From contig NZ_CP149925.1 in assembly GCF_038087665.1 (NCBI RefSeq), forward strand, positions 2,294,870-2,358,869: a stretch of 64,000 nucleotides of DNA, in the 5' to 3' direction. The notes under the pieces were generated by a model that saw nothing but the letters and a program-made list of their open reading frames with translations, searched no databases and had not been told where the DNA came from. Below, piece by piece: positions 20,047 through 31,749 of the stretch. The DNA comes from Gallaecimonas sp. GXIMD4217 (GTDB taxonomy: Bacteria; Pseudomonadota; Gammaproteobacteria; Enterobacterales; Gallaecimonadaceae). Position numbers and translations under genes: made by a program. The first letter of the stretch is position 1. Each line of letters starts with the position of its first letter.

Positions 20047-21065
20047 GGGCGGGCTCCATCGGCAAGGGGAAAGGTCAGGGTGAAGACGGCGCCGCCGTCG
20101 TTGCCGGCCTTGAAATCGGCGCCGTGGGCCCGGCACACCGACTTGACCACCGACAGGCCCAGGCCGGTGCCGTTGACCTTGGTGGTGACGAAAGGCTCGC
20201 CGAGGCGGGCCAGCACGGTGTCGGGCAGGCCGGGGCCGTCGTCGGCCAGGCGCAGCGCCAGCCTGCCGTCTTGGCAACGGCCGTGGAGCCGGATCCGCCT
20301 GGCGCCGGCCTGGACGGCGTTATGGACCAGGTTGCCCAGGGCCGAAACCAGGGCGCTGCGGTTGCCGACCAGGACGGCGTCCTGTTCCAGGTCCACCTCC
20401 AGCTCGGCGCCGTGCTGGCCGAGCATGGATTCGCAGTGTTCCTGCAGCTCCTGCAGCAGCGCCGCGACGGAGATCCGGTCCGCCAGCTTCTGCTCGTCGC
20501 TGCGGGCGAACAGCAGCATGTTGTTCATCTGGTTTTCCAGATCCTTGAGCCTGGCCATCAGCCGGCCCTGGAAGCGCTGGCGGGTGCCGTCGTCCAGGGG
20601 GGCGGCCAGCTGGCCACCGTAGAGCATGGCCGCCGACAGCGGGGTGCGGATCTGGTGGGCCAGGGAGGCCACCATGCGCCCCAGGGAGGAGAGCCGCTGC
20701 ATGTGGGAGATGCGGGTCTGCAGTTCCCTGGTGTGGGTCAGATCGGAGATGACGATAAGCTGGCCCGGCTCCCCGTCCAGGGGGCTGATGTCGAGCTTGA
20801 CCCGGCGGCCGTTGACCAGCGACACCTCATGGCCGTCGTCGGCCCGGGGGCTGAAGGCGCGGCCGGCGATGGTCAGCCAGGCTTCCCCGTCCAGGGGCTC
20901 GCCCAGCAGGGCCTTGGCGGTGGCATTGGACTCGCTGATGCGCCCCTGGCCGTCCAGGATCACCACGCCCACCGGCAGGCTGGCCACCAGGGTCTCCAGT
21001 CGCTGCAGCCGGTTGGGATTTGCCTTGGCCGTGAAATCCGGCTTGATCAGGGTTGCCAACGCCAT
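20043..21065 (-). CDS. flrB: FlrB (FleS), cytoplasmic sensor histidine kinase
   Basis: Partner kinase of FlrC. 340 residues from MALATLIKPDF: PAS-like domain (about 25-115, LPVGVVILDGQGRISESNAT), dimerisation/phosphotransfer domain with H137 in SLAHQIRTPLSAA, and an ATPase domain with ALGNLVHNAVQAG, ADDGPGLPD and GTGLGLSVV. No membrane segments, so it senses an internal cue. The start at 21065 is preceded by GAGGTG and seven T residues; an ATG six codons earlier lies inside a hairpin and has no ribosome-binding site. Confidence 0.93.
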   Translation of the reverse strand: MALATLIKPDFTAKANPNRLQRLETLVASLPVGVVILDGQGRISESNATAKALLGEPLDGEAWLTIAGRAFSPRADDGHEVSLVNGRRVKLDISPLDGEPGQLIVISDLTHTRELQTRISHMQRLSSLGRMVASLAHQIRTPLSAAMLYGGQLAAPLDDGTRQRFQGRLMARLKDLENQMNNMLLFARSDEQKLADRISVAALLQELQEHCESMLGQHGAELEVDLEQDAVLVGNRSALVSALGNLVHNAVQAGARRIRLHGRCQDGRLALRLADDGPGLPDTVLARLGEPFVTTKVNGTGLGLSVVKSVCRAHGADFKAGNDGGAVFTLTFPLADGARP

Positions 21066-21070
21066 AAAAA

Positions 21071-21102
21071 AACACCTCGACATCAGGGGATGTGGAGGTG
21101 TT
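21071..21102 (-). promoter_or_regulatory. hairpin with U-tract at the flrB ribosome-binding site
   Basis: Arms AACACCTC and GAGGTGTT (8 bp), an inner ACATC/GATGT stem (5 bp) and a four-base loop; on the minus strand it is followed directly by T residues and the flrB ATG. The downstream arm contains the GAGGTG ribosome-binding site. It resembles both an intrinsic terminator and a translation-blocking stem. Confidence 0.75.
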
Positions 21103-21103
21103 C

Positions 21104-21119
21104 TGCAAGGAGAATGCCA
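21104..21119 (-). promoter_or_regulatory. sigma-54 promoter of flrB-flrC
   Basis: Minus-strand TGGCATTCTCCTTGCA, correct GG-N10-GC spacing. Predicted start near 21093, inside the hairpin at 21071-21102 and after its upstream arm. Confidence 0.85.
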
Positions 21120-21132
21120 AAAAATTCTCCTT
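21107..21132. repeat. 9-bp inverted repeat overlapping the flrB sigma-54 promoter
   Basis: Arms AAGGAGAAT (21107-21115) and ATTCTCCTT (21124-21132), perfect. A second, mutually exclusive pairing, AATGCCA (21113-21119) with TGGCATT (21141-21147), shares part of one arm. Confidence 0.65.
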
Positions 21133-21180
21133 TTATTTCATGGCATTATGTGCCGCGAGCGCATCGCCAATTTTCTGACG

Positions 21181-22605
<1,425 letters not shown>

Positions 22606-22762
22606 AACTTCGGAGAACCACCCGTTCCTTCTGCGCAAGCGAGTGCAAGCATTTGTTATAGTTTGACAAAATAGCAGAGTTGCCGGCAACGCCAAGAGCG
22701 AGTTGATGCCTGCCGCAAGAAAAAACGCCACCTCTGCGACCTGTGAGTTTACATAAATTTAG

Positions 22763-24975
<2,213 letters not shown>

Positions 24976-24979
24976 ACAG

Positions 24980-25690
24980 ATGAAGATAGCGGTGATCCCC
25001 GCCAGGGGGGGCAGCAAACGCATCCCCCGCAAGAACCTGCGCCCCTTCTGCGGCAAGCCCATCATGGCCTACGCCATAGAGGCCGCCCTGGCCAGCGGCT
25101 GCTTCGACCTGGTACTGGTGTCCACCGACGACCAGGAAATGGCCGCCGTGGCCAGGGCTTGGGGGGCGGAAACCCCCTTTGTCCGTCCCGCCGCTCTGGC
25201 CGACGACGTCACCGGCACCAATGCCGTGGCCGCCCATGCCATCGACTGGTTCCAGCAGCAGGGACAACAGGTGACCGCCGCCTGCTGCCTCTATGCCACG
25301 GCGCCCTTCCTGACCCCGGACATCATCCGGGCCGGCGACAGGCTGCTGAGCCAGGCCCCAGACGCCGGCTTCGTGGTCACGGTCACCGAGTTCGAATTCC
25401 CCATCCAGAGGGCGGTTGGCATCGCCGACAACGGCCGGCTGGCGCTGCGCGAGCCCCAGCACCTGAAGAGCCGCTCCCAGGATCTGACCCCCTTCTATCA
25501 CGACGCCGGCCAGCTCTACTGGGGCCGCAGCGCCGCCTTCCTGGAGGACTGGCCCCTGTTCGGCGACAGGACGGTGCCGCTGCTGCTGCCCCGGGAAAGG
25601 GTGCAGGACATCGACACCGACGCCGACTGGCGCCGCGCCGAGCTGATGTACCAGGTCTGGCGCCGACAGCTCGAACAGGGAGACCAGTGA
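24980..25690 (+). CDS. pseF: PseF, CMP-pseudaminic acid synthase
   Basis: Cytidylyltransferase that activates pseudaminic acid with CTP. 236 residues from MKIAVIPARGGSKRIPRKN, the CTP-binding motif of this family. PFCGKPIMAYAIEAAL, STDDQEMAAVA and YATAPFLTPDIIRAG match NeuA/PseF enzymes. The genomic place after pseC (A. caviae flmA-flmB-neuA order) favours PseF over NeuA. Confidence 0.93.
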   Translation: MKIAVIPARGGSKRIPRKNLRPFCGKPIMAYAIEAALASGCFDLVLVSTDDQEMAAVARAWGAETPFVRPAALADDVTGTNAVAAHAIDWFQQQGQQVTAACCLYATAPFLTPDIIRAGDRLLSQAPDAGFVVTVTEFEFPIQRAVGIADNGRLALREPQHLKSRSQDLTPFYHDAGQLYWGRSAAFLEDWPLFGDRTVPLLLPRERVQDIDTDADWRRAELMYQVWRRQLEQGDQ

Positions 25691-25691
25691 C

Positions 25692-26354
25692 ATGCTGCCC
25701 AGGGAACCCATTTCGCTGCTGGTGGACAACGATTCCTGGATCCTGCCCCATGTGCAGGCACTGCAAACGGCACTGGCGGATCTCGGCTATGCCGCCAGCC
25801 TGTGCCGCCACGCCGACCAGGTTCGCCCCGGCATCGCCTGCTTCATGCTGGGCTGCGTCAGCCTGGTCCCCGAAGAGGTGCTGGCGCGCAACAAGCACAA
25901 CCTGGTGGTCCACGAGAGCGCCCTGCCCCAGGGACGCGGCTTCGCCCCCATGACCTGGCAGATCCTGGCGGGGCGCAACAGCATCCCCATCTGCCTGCTG
26001 GAGGCCACCGCCGAGGCCGATGCCGGCCCCATCTGGCTCAGGGACAGCATCGAACTGGACGGCAGCGAACTCTGCGATGAGTGGCGCCGGCGCCAGGGCG
26101 AGGCCACGGTACGCCTGTGCCTGGATTTCGTGCAACGCTACCAGAGCCTGCAACCCCAGGCCCAGCAGGGCGAGGCCAGCCACTACCGGCGCCGTGGGCC
26201 GGCCGACAGCGAGCTGGATCCCAACCTCAGCCTGGCCGAACAGTTCGAGCTGCTGCGGGTGGTGGACAACGAGCGCTACCCGGCCTTCTTCCATTACCGG
26301 GGCCGGCGCTACCGTCTCGCCATCACCCCGGATGAAGGACAGGACCATGACTGA
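25692..26354 (+). CDS. formyltransferase-like protein of the pseudaminic acid operon
   Basis: 220 residues resembling the N-terminal half of methionyl-tRNA formyltransferase. The HESALPQGRGFAPMTWQILA stretch corresponds to the catalytic HxSLLP-xxRGxxP region with H74, and D110 in EATAEADAGP to the catalytic aspartate; the asparagine normally two places before the histidine is replaced by V (VVH), with N70 nearby. Its position between pseF and pseG, and the lack of a GNAT-type PseH, suggest it acylates the 4-amino group of the sugar. That role is inference. It overlaps pseG by 8 bp. Confidence 0.75.
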   Translation: MLPREPISLLVDNDSWILPHVQALQTALADLGYAASLCRHADQVRPGIACFMLGCVSLVPEEVLARNKHNLVVHESALPQGRGFAPMTWQILAGRNSIPICLLEATAEADAGPIWLRDSIELDGSELCDEWRRRQGEATVRLCLDFVQRYQSLQPQAQQGEASHYRRRGPADSELDPNLSLAEQFELLRVVDNERYPAFFHYRGRRYRLAITPDEGQDHD

Positions 26355-27465
26355 CGGCATGCCGGTTGCCTTCAGGGTCGACGCCTGCCCCGCCATCGGC
26401 GCCGGGCACCTGCACCGCTGCCTGCACCTGGCCAGGGCCCTGGCCGAGCTGGGCGCCCGGGTTCGCTTTCTGATCCGGCCCCACCCACAGAGCCTGCACG
26501 GCCTGGTCGAGGAGGCGGGCTTCGGCCTTGAGCTGCTGCCGCCACCGCACTGGCAGGTCAAGCCTGCCGAGTCCCTGGACAGCCACAAGGCCTGGCTGGG
26601 CAAGACAGCGGCAGAGGATGCGGCGGAAACGGCGCGCCTGCTGAACGGGGACGATCTGCTCGTCTGCGACCATTACGGCATCGACGAACCCTGGCTGGCG
26701 CCGATCCGCGATCGCTGCCGGCTGGTGGCGGCACTGGACGACACCGCCAGCCGCAGGCTGGGGGTGGACGTGCTGATCAACAGCCTGCCGTCGGCAAGGG
26801 CCGATGACTACCGGGACCTGATCCGGCCCGACACCCAACTGCTGCTGGGTGCAGACTATGTGCCCCTGGGCGCCTCCTGGCCGGTCCAAAGAGCCGGTTA
26901 CCGGCCCGGTGACAGCATCGACAGGGTGCTGTTCTGCCCGGGCGGAACGGATCCCTTCGGGCTCAGCGAGCGGTTGCTGCCGCACCTGGTCGGGGCCGCG
27001 CCGGACGTGCAGTTCCACCTGGCCCTGCACGCCCCGCCACAGCGCCAGCGGCAACTGCGCCTGGCCCTGGACGGCCTTGGCAACGTCCGCTGCCACTTCG
27101 CCCTGACCGATCTGGCCGGGTTGGCCGCCGGCATGGATCTGGCCATCGGCAATGCCGGCAGCGGCGCCTGGGAACGGGCCTGCCTGGGGCTGGCCCAGAT
27201 CGCCATTCGCACCACCCCGGACCAGCACCGCATCGCCCACTGCCTGGCGGAGCAGGCACTGGCGCCGGTGTTCGACCAGGACGATGCCGCCCTGGTGGAC
27301 AAGGTGTTGGCAGCCTTCCTCGCACTGAGGGACAATCCCCGCCAACGCCAACAGCTTGCCGATAACGGCAAACGACTTATCGACGGCCGGGGCTGCTCGC
27401 GCATCGCCCGGATCCTGGCCGCGCGCTACCAAGACAGAGGAGCCAGCCATGCATTGGTCCCGTGA
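26347..27465 (+). CDS. pseG: PseG, UDP-2,4-diacylamido-trideoxy-L-altropyranose hydrolase
   Basis: Removes UDP to free the 6-deoxy-AltdiNAc-type sugar for PseI. 372 residues, GT-B-like fold: N-terminal FRVDACPAIGAGHLHRCLHL (the catalytic GxGHxxR motif), VCDHYGIDEPW, and C-terminal nucleotide site FALTDLAGLAAGMDLAIGNA, then GSGAWERACLGLAQIAI. The start follows GGACC weakly; the end overlaps pseI by 17 bp. Confidence 0.93.
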   Translation: MTDGMPVAFRVDACPAIGAGHLHRCLHLARALAELGARVRFLIRPHPQSLHGLVEEAGFGLELLPPPHWQVKPAESLDSHKAWLGKTAAEDAAETARLLNGDDLLVCDHYGIDEPWLAPIRDRCRLVAALDDTASRRLGVDVLINSLPSARADDYRDLIRPDTQLLLGADYVPLGASWPVQRAGYRPGDSIDRVLFCPGGTDPFGLSERLLPHLVGAAPDVQFHLALHAPPQRQRQLRLALDGLGNVRCHFALTDLAGLAAGMDLAIGNAGSGAWERACLGLAQIAIRTTPDQHRIAHCLAEQALAPVFDQDDAALVDKVLAAFLALRDNPRQRQQLADNGKRLIDGRGCSRIARILAARYQDRGASHALVP

Positions 27466-28504
27466 ATTCAGCATTGGCCGCCGCCAGGTGGGCGACGGCC
27501 ACCCCGCCTATATCATTGCCGAGATCGGCTCCAACCATAACCAGTCCCTGGCCCGGGCCAAGGAACTGATCGAGATGGCCAAGGAGGCCGGCGCCGACGC
27601 CGCCAAGTTCCAGTCGCTGCGCTACGACAAGCTGTACCGGGATGCCAATGCCCCGGCCGGCATCCAGGCGCTGTTCAGGCAGATCGAGCTGACCGAACAG
27701 TGGCACCTGGAACTGGCCGAGCACTGCCGCCGGCTCGACATCGACTTCTTCTCCGCCCCCACCTACCCCGAGGCGGTGGACTGGCTGCAGAAGGCCGGGG
27801 CCGAGGTGATCAAGGTGGCCTCGCCCCAGTTCGGCCTCTACCCCGAGGTACTGGATGCGGCCATCAACACCGGCAAGCCGCTGATCATGTCCGCCGGCCT
27901 GTCCGGCTACGGCGAAATAGAAGAGGTGCTGCGCCACTGCCAGCGCCGTGAGGCGCGGGATCTGGTGCTGCTGCACTGCGTTTCCCAGTACCCGACACCG
28001 CCGGCCAACGGCAATCTCAGGGTGATCCAGACCCTGCGCCAGGCCTACGGCTGCCTGACCGGCTACTCGGATCACACCCTGGGCATTCACTTCCCCATCG
28101 CCGCCGTGGCCCTGGGCGCCTGCGTCATCGAGAAACATTTCACCCCGGACCGCAACCTGCCCGGGCCGGACCACCACTTCGCCATCGAGCCCCAGGAATT
28201 CAAGGCCATGGTCCAGGGGATCCGCGACATCGAGGTCGGCCTGGGAGACGGCATCAAGGCGCCCCTCAGCGACTGGGAACGCCAGCACCGCGAAAACATC
28301 ACCATGAAACTGGTGGTGGACAAAGCCGTGCCGGCCGGCGCCGCCATCACCGCCAAGGCCCTGACCTTCAGGCGCGGCGACGGCGGCATCCCCAGGCACC
28401 AGCTTGAGCTGGCGACGCAATTCCGCCTCAAGAAGGATCGCCAGCTTGAGGCCGGCGACCTGGTGCAATGGCAGGATCTGGAGTTCAACGACCATGACGC
28501 TTGA
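27449..28504 (+). CDS. pseI: PseI, pseudaminic acid synthase
   Basis: Condenses the C6 amino sugar with phosphoenolpyruvate. 351 residues; TIM-barrel NeuB domain with AYIIAEIGSNHNQSLARAKE and CVSQYPTPP, YSDHTLG and IEKHFTPDR metal/substrate motifs, then a C-terminal antifreeze-like SAF domain (about 290-345). AGAGGAGCC precedes the ATG. It overlaps both neighbours, so it is part of the coupled series. Confidence 0.95.
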   Translation: MHWSREFSIGRRQVGDGHPAYIIAEIGSNHNQSLARAKELIEMAKEAGADAAKFQSLRYDKLYRDANAPAGIQALFRQIELTEQWHLELAEHCRRLDIDFFSAPTYPEAVDWLQKAGAEVIKVASPQFGLYPEVLDAAINTGKPLIMSAGLSGYGEIEEVLRHCQRREARDLVLLHCVSQYPTPPANGNLRVIQTLRQAYGCLTGYSDHTLGIHFPIAAVALGACVIEKHFTPDRNLPGPDHHFAIEPQEFKAMVQGIRDIEVGLGDGIKAPLSDWERQHRENITMKLVVDKAVPAGAAITAKALTFRRGDGGIPRHQLELATQFRLKKDRQLEAGDLVQWQDLEFNDHDA

Positions 28505-29693
28505 CGGCCGCAAGGCCCTGCTCATCAACCTGGGCTGGGAACAGCGCCCCTACCTGGACCGGCTGCTGGCGCTGGGAGTCGAGGTGTACGGGGTGCATCA
28601 TGAGCCCCTTTCGGCCCCTCTGCCCGGCCTGGCCGAGCTGCTGATCTGCCCCTATTTCGATACCGATACCATCACCGCCTTTGCCCGCCGCCACCAGGTG
28701 GAGGCCGTGATCAGCGACCAGTGCGACTACGCCCTCTTCGCCAGCGCCGTGGTCAGCCAGCGCCTGGGCCTGCCCGGCCCCGGGGTGGATGCGGCCCTGA
28801 AGACCACCAACAAATACCTGCAGCGCCAGGCCCTGGAGGGCAGCGGCATCCGCCAGCCACAATACCGGCTCTGCCTGCACCCGGATGACGTCCTGGCCTT
28901 CGGCCGGGAGCAGGGCTATCCGCTCATCGTCAAGCCGGTGGACGCCAGGGGCAGCTTCGGGGTCAGCAAGGTCACGGGCCCGGCCCAGGCCGCCGAGGCC
29001 TTCTGGGCCGCCCTGGCCCAGAGCCCGGCCAGGCAGGTGATCTGCGAGCGCTTCATCCACGGCACCCAGCTCACCGTCGACGGCTTCTGCCTGGACGGCA
29101 TCCCGCGCTCCCTGGCCGTGGCCAGCAAGGGCATGCTGGACGAGCAGCGCCAGGTGGCGGTGGACATCCATTACCCGGCCCGCATCGCCCCGGGGCTCAG
29201 GGACAAGGCCCTGGCCAACAACGATGCCGTTGCCAGGGCCCTGGGCCTGGAGTACGGCTTCCTCCATGGCGAGTACATGCTGACCGACGACGGCGAGCTG
29301 TACCTGATCGAGCTGGCCAACCGCGGCGGCGGCTGCCACACCTCCACCCACATAATACCGGCCATCAGCGGCATCAATGTCATGGATGCACTGATCTACG
29401 CCGCCTTTGGCCAGCAGGCCCCCTGCCTTGATACCGCATCACGGGACGGGGTACTGCTGAAATTCTTCCGCTTCGAGCGGCAGGGCCGGCTGCTGGCCCT
29501 GGCCGGCTGGGAGGACGCCCTGGCCATGCCCGGGGTGCTGACCGGCCGGGTCAACCTGAACCCGGGTGACGCCATCACCGACATTTCCAACGACGCCAAC
29601 CGCCATGGTTTCTTCATCGTCGCCGGTCCAGAGGACAGCCTCCATGACCGCTACCAGGCGGCGCTAGCGCGCCTAAGGATCACAGTGCAATGA
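28494..29693 (+). CDS. ATP-grasp enzyme, tailoring module gene 1
   Basis: 399 residues. An N-terminal Rossmann-like part (ALLINLGWEQRPYLDRLLAL) precedes an ATP-grasp domain: KTTNKYLQRQALEGSGIRQP, IVKPVDARGSFGVSKV (ATP-binding lysine and glycine loop) and YLIELANRGGG (metal-binding end). ATP-grasp enzymes of this carboxylate-amine ligase type join an acid to an amine or thiol through an acyl phosphate. The substrate is not visible. It overlaps pseI by 11 bp and the next gene by 4 bp, so it belongs to the sugar operon. Probably modifies the nonulosonic acid or prepares its substituent. Confidence 0.8.
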   Translation: MTLDGRKALLINLGWEQRPYLDRLLALGVEVYGVHHEPLSAPLPGLAELLICPYFDTDTITAFARRHQVEAVISDQCDYALFASAVVSQRLGLPGPGVDAALKTTNKYLQRQALEGSGIRQPQYRLCLHPDDVLAFGREQGYPLIVKPVDARGSFGVSKVTGPAQAAEAFWAALAQSPARQVICERFIHGTQLTVDGFCLDGIPRSLAVASKGMLDEQRQVAVDIHYPARIAPGLRDKALANNDAVARALGLEYGFLHGEYMLTDDGELYLIELANRGGGCHTSTHIIPAISGINVMDALIYAAFGQQAPCLDTASRDGVLLKFFRFERQGRLLALAGWEDALAMPGVLTGRVNLNPGDAITDISNDANRHGFFIVAGPEDSLHDRYQAALARLRITVQ

Positions 29694-30541
29694 CCGCCCT
29701 GTTCGATTTCAACTACCACCTGCCCAGGGTCGAGCCCGGCCTCGACCTGCAGCACCCCGCCCGGGCCGAGGCCCTGCAGGCGGCCATAGACCAGGAATAT
29801 CATCTGCTCGACCACGACTGGCAGGCCCTGCTGGCCCAGGCCGGTGAGCAGAGCCGACAACGCTGCCAGGCCGGCGCCCACCTGATGGTGCTGGACAGCC
29901 GCTTCGCCCAAAACGACAGCTGCCTGAACTGGCTGCAGCGGCACAGGCAAAATCCCACCACCCTGCTGGTGGACTTTCGCGCCGACGACATCAGGACCCA
30001 GCTGGCCAACATCGCCGACGCCGGCGCCAGGGGCATCAAGTTCCATCCCTACCTGCAGGCCATCACCAGCGCCGATCACGAGGCGGTCCAGGCCTGCGCC
30101 AGCCATGCCCAGGCGCTGGGCCTGTGGATCAGCGTCGACTGCAGCTACGGCACCCTGGCCCTGTACCGGTGCAGTGGCCCGGAGCTGCTGGCCGCCCTGC
30201 TGCCCACCATCAACAAGGTGCCGGTGTTCGCCCTGCATTTCGGCGGTCCCCGCATCCTGGATGTGATGATGCTGGCCCTGGCCGCCCCCAATCTCTACCT
30301 GGACACCTCGCTGTCGCTGAGCTTCTGGAAAGGCAGCACAGTGGACCAGGATCTGGCCTTCGCCATAGGCCGGCTGGGCGCCGAGCGCTTCCTGTTTGGC
30401 ACCGATCAGCCGTTCATCGCCTTCGAACAGGCGGTCAACGACATGGCAAGCTTCATGGACCGCTTCAAGCTCAACGAGGCGCAGTGCCGCTGGCTCTGGC
30501 GGGACAGCGCCCTGTCACTGATGTCGAGGTACGGCCAATGA
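29690..30541 (+). CDS. amidohydrolase-family protein, tailoring module gene 2
   Basis: 283 residues with a TIM-barrel amidohydrolase (type 2) pattern: an N-terminal FDFNYHLP strand in place of the usual HxH, GIKFHPYLQ, LHFGGPRILD and FLFGTDQPF, where H and D residues sit at metal-ligand positions of this superfamily. No signal peptide. Four-base overlaps on both sides. The substrate cannot be told; an amide or lactone hydrolase acting on a sugar substituent fits the setting, but this is inference. Confidence 0.7.
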   Translation: MTALFDFNYHLPRVEPGLDLQHPARAEALQAAIDQEYHLLDHDWQALLAQAGEQSRQRCQAGAHLMVLDSRFAQNDSCLNWLQRHRQNPTTLLVDFRADDIRTQLANIADAGARGIKFHPYLQAITSADHEAVQACASHAQALGLWISVDCSYGTLALYRCSGPELLAALLPTINKVPVFALHFGGPRILDVMMLALAAPNLYLDTSLSLSFWKGSTVDQDLAFAIGRLGAERFLFGTDQPFIAFEQAVNDMASFMDRFKLNEAQCRWLWRDSALSLMSRYGQ

Positions 30542-31749
30542 GCAAGCGCCCCTACGGCCCCTCCCGGCGGGTCGACGCCATTCCCCAGGCCATGTCCATC
30601 TACATCAACCAGCTGGTCTACCAGCTCAGGCGCCAGGGCCGCGCCATCACCTCCCTGTCATTGGGAGAGGCCTTCTTCGAGCTGCCACAGCTGGACTGGG
30701 AGGGTATCGACACCGAGGCCGGTTACCATTATTCGGACAGCCAGGGCCTGCCCGAGCTGAGGGAGCAGATCAGCCGCTATTACCGCCGCCAATACCAGGC
30801 CGATGTGGGCCCCGACGATCTGCTGATCTCCTGCGGCTCCAAACCGCTCATTTACCTGTGCATGCTGGCCACGGCCGAGCCGGGCGACGAGGTGCTGATC
30901 CACGAGCCGGGCTGGCTCAGCTATGTGGAGCAGGCCAGGCTGGCGGGCCTGGAAACCCGCTATCTGCCTTATGATCTGCCCCTGGCGGAGGTGGGGCGCC
31001 ATTTTTCCGACAGGACCCGGCTGCTGATCATCAACAACCCCAACAACCCGGCCGGTCGCCTCTACAGCAAGGCGGAGCTGCACTGCCTGTACCAGCAGTG
31101 CCGGGCCCACGGTATCTACCTGCTGGTGGACGAGGCCTACAGCGACTTCGTCGACGAGCCCTTCACCAGCCTGTGGAACCTGGAGGAAGACCGCAGTGGC
31201 ATGCTTATCGTCAATTCCCTGTCCAAGAACCTGGGCATGTCGGGCTGGCGGCTGGGCTACGTCATTGCCCCCCCGGAGCTGCTGACGGCGCTGCTCAAGC
31301 TCAACCAGCACCTGCTCACCTGCGCTCCCACCCTGCTGGCCCAGTACGTGGCGAGGCGTTTCGACGATCTGGTGGCCCATACCCGCGGCCAGATCGGCGC
31401 TCTTGTCGCCAAACGCCGGCGGCTGCGCCAGGCGCTGGTAGACCTGGGACTCGACGCCATGGCCGGTGACGCCACCTTCTACTTCTTCGTCGATGTCGGC
31501 GCCTATCCCCACGGCACCCTGAACCTGGCCCTGGATCTGCTGCTCAACCACGGCATTGCCGTGGTACCGGGCGGCGCCTATGGCGACAGCACGGCCCACT
31601 TCATTCGCCTGTCCATCGGTACCGAAAGCGAAGAGGACATCCTGGCGGCGCTGAAGGTGATCAAGGAAAAACTACGGCCGGACTGCCCCCTGGCGGATCT
31701 GGATCCACAACTACGGGCGCTGGGGCTGCCCCTGTGGGAGGACGCATGA
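30538..31749 (+). CDS. aspartate-aminotransferase-family (fold type I) enzyme, tailoring module gene 3
   Basis: 403 residues, class I/II pyridoxal-phosphate aminotransferase. Motifs in order: GYHYSDSQGLPELREQIS, NNPNNPAG at 166-173, DEAYSDF at 198-204, and the Schiff-base lysine K230 in NSLSKNLGMSGWRLGY. It is an amino-acid type aminotransferase, unlike the sugar aminotransferase PseC upstream, and so may supply an amino-acid or keto-acid substituent. Four-base overlaps join it to the genes on both sides. Confidence 0.85.
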   Translation: MSKRPYGPSRRVDAIPQAMSIYINQLVYQLRRQGRAITSLSLGEAFFELPQLDWEGIDTEAGYHYSDSQGLPELREQISRYYRRQYQADVGPDDLLISCGSKPLIYLCMLATAEPGDEVLIHEPGWLSYVEQARLAGLETRYLPYDLPLAEVGRHFSDRTRLLIINNPNNPAGRLYSKAELHCLYQQCRAHGIYLLVDEAYSDFVDEPFTSLWNLEEDRSGMLIVNSLSKNLGMSGWRLGYVIAPPELLTALLKLNQHLLTCAPTLLAQYVARRFDDLVAHTRGQIGALVAKRRRLRQALVDLGLDAMAGDATFYFFVDVGAYPHGTLNLALDLLLNHGIAVVPGGAYGDSTAHFIRLSIGTESEEDILAALKVIKEKLRPDCPLADLDPQLRALGLPLWEDA

